Shown here piece by piece: positions 6,436 to 6,442 of a stretch of DNA of 6,442 nt (position 1 is the stretch's first letter; each line of letters begins with the position of its first letter). A program made the translations under genes and the position numbers. Origin of the DNA: Candidatus Pacearchaeota archaeon (GTDB lineage Archaea > Nanoarchaeota > Nanoarchaeia > Pacearchaeales > GW2011-AR1); the NCBI GenBank assembly GCA_002686195.1, contig NZAS01000188.1, forward strand, positions 1 through 6,442. The letters are read 5' to 3'. Under the pieces are notes generated by a model. That model was not told the origin of the DNA and did no database searches. It saw only the letters and a list, made by a program, of their open reading frames with translations.

Positions 6436-6442
6436 ATAAATT

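Noticed and set aside
6361..6442. Rho-independent terminator after the tubulin-like gene
   Set aside because: The only inverted repeat is AT-rich, six bases long, and not followed by a T-run.
1..6442. tRNA genes, CRISPR array, insertion sequence, attachment site
   Set aside because: The window is almost wholly coding on one strand. I saw no cloverleaf, spaced repeats, transposase motif or long direct repeats.

Overview
The window looks like part of an AT-rich genome of a tailed bacteriophage, probably one with a contractile tail and possibly from a marine or other environmental source. The evidence is four long, tightly packed genes all on the + strand, a very large virion-type protein with features of a baseplate hub, a compact phage-like family A DNA polymerase, overlapping stop/start codons, strong Shine-Dalgarno sequences and sigma70-type promoter motifs. 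There are no RNA genes, mobile elements or CRISPR arrays. The host cannot be named from this sequence beyond being a bacterium with ordinary SD and sigma70 signals.

Layout. (1) 1-3104: the 3' part of a giant structural gene, open at the left edge of the window. It is best explained as a baseplate hub-like protein carrying a GC-rich, Ala/Glu/Asp-rich coiled-coil and disordered insert. (2) 3120-4334: a 404-residue protein of unknown function, probably another virion component. (3) 4331-5521: a 396-residue family A DNA polymerase with all palm and finger motifs but no recognisable 3'-5' exonuclease. (4) 5518-6360: a 280-residue protein that follows the tubulin/FtsZ fold order but has lost the glycine-rich signature loop. 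(5) 6361-6442: an intergenic leader with a strong promoter, a small inverted repeat and a ribosome binding site for a gene that begins just past the right edge.

How the genes may work together. Genes 2-3 and 3-4 are joined by identical 4-base GTGA overlaps, and gene 2 follows gene 1 by only 15 bases, so the four probably form one transcription unit with translational coupling. A replication enzyme and a candidate cytoskeletal protein therefore lie directly behind tail genes, which is an unusual modular arrangement. Near-consensus sigma70 promoter motifs in the 3' end of gene 2 and the 3' end of gene 4 could give the polymerase pair and the downstream gene separate timing.

Most novel candidates: the degenerate tubulin/FtsZ-like protein, the minimal polymerase with an unassigned N-terminal domain, and the coiled-coil insert in the hub-like protein. 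All functional calls rest on motif reading by eye. No database search was possible.
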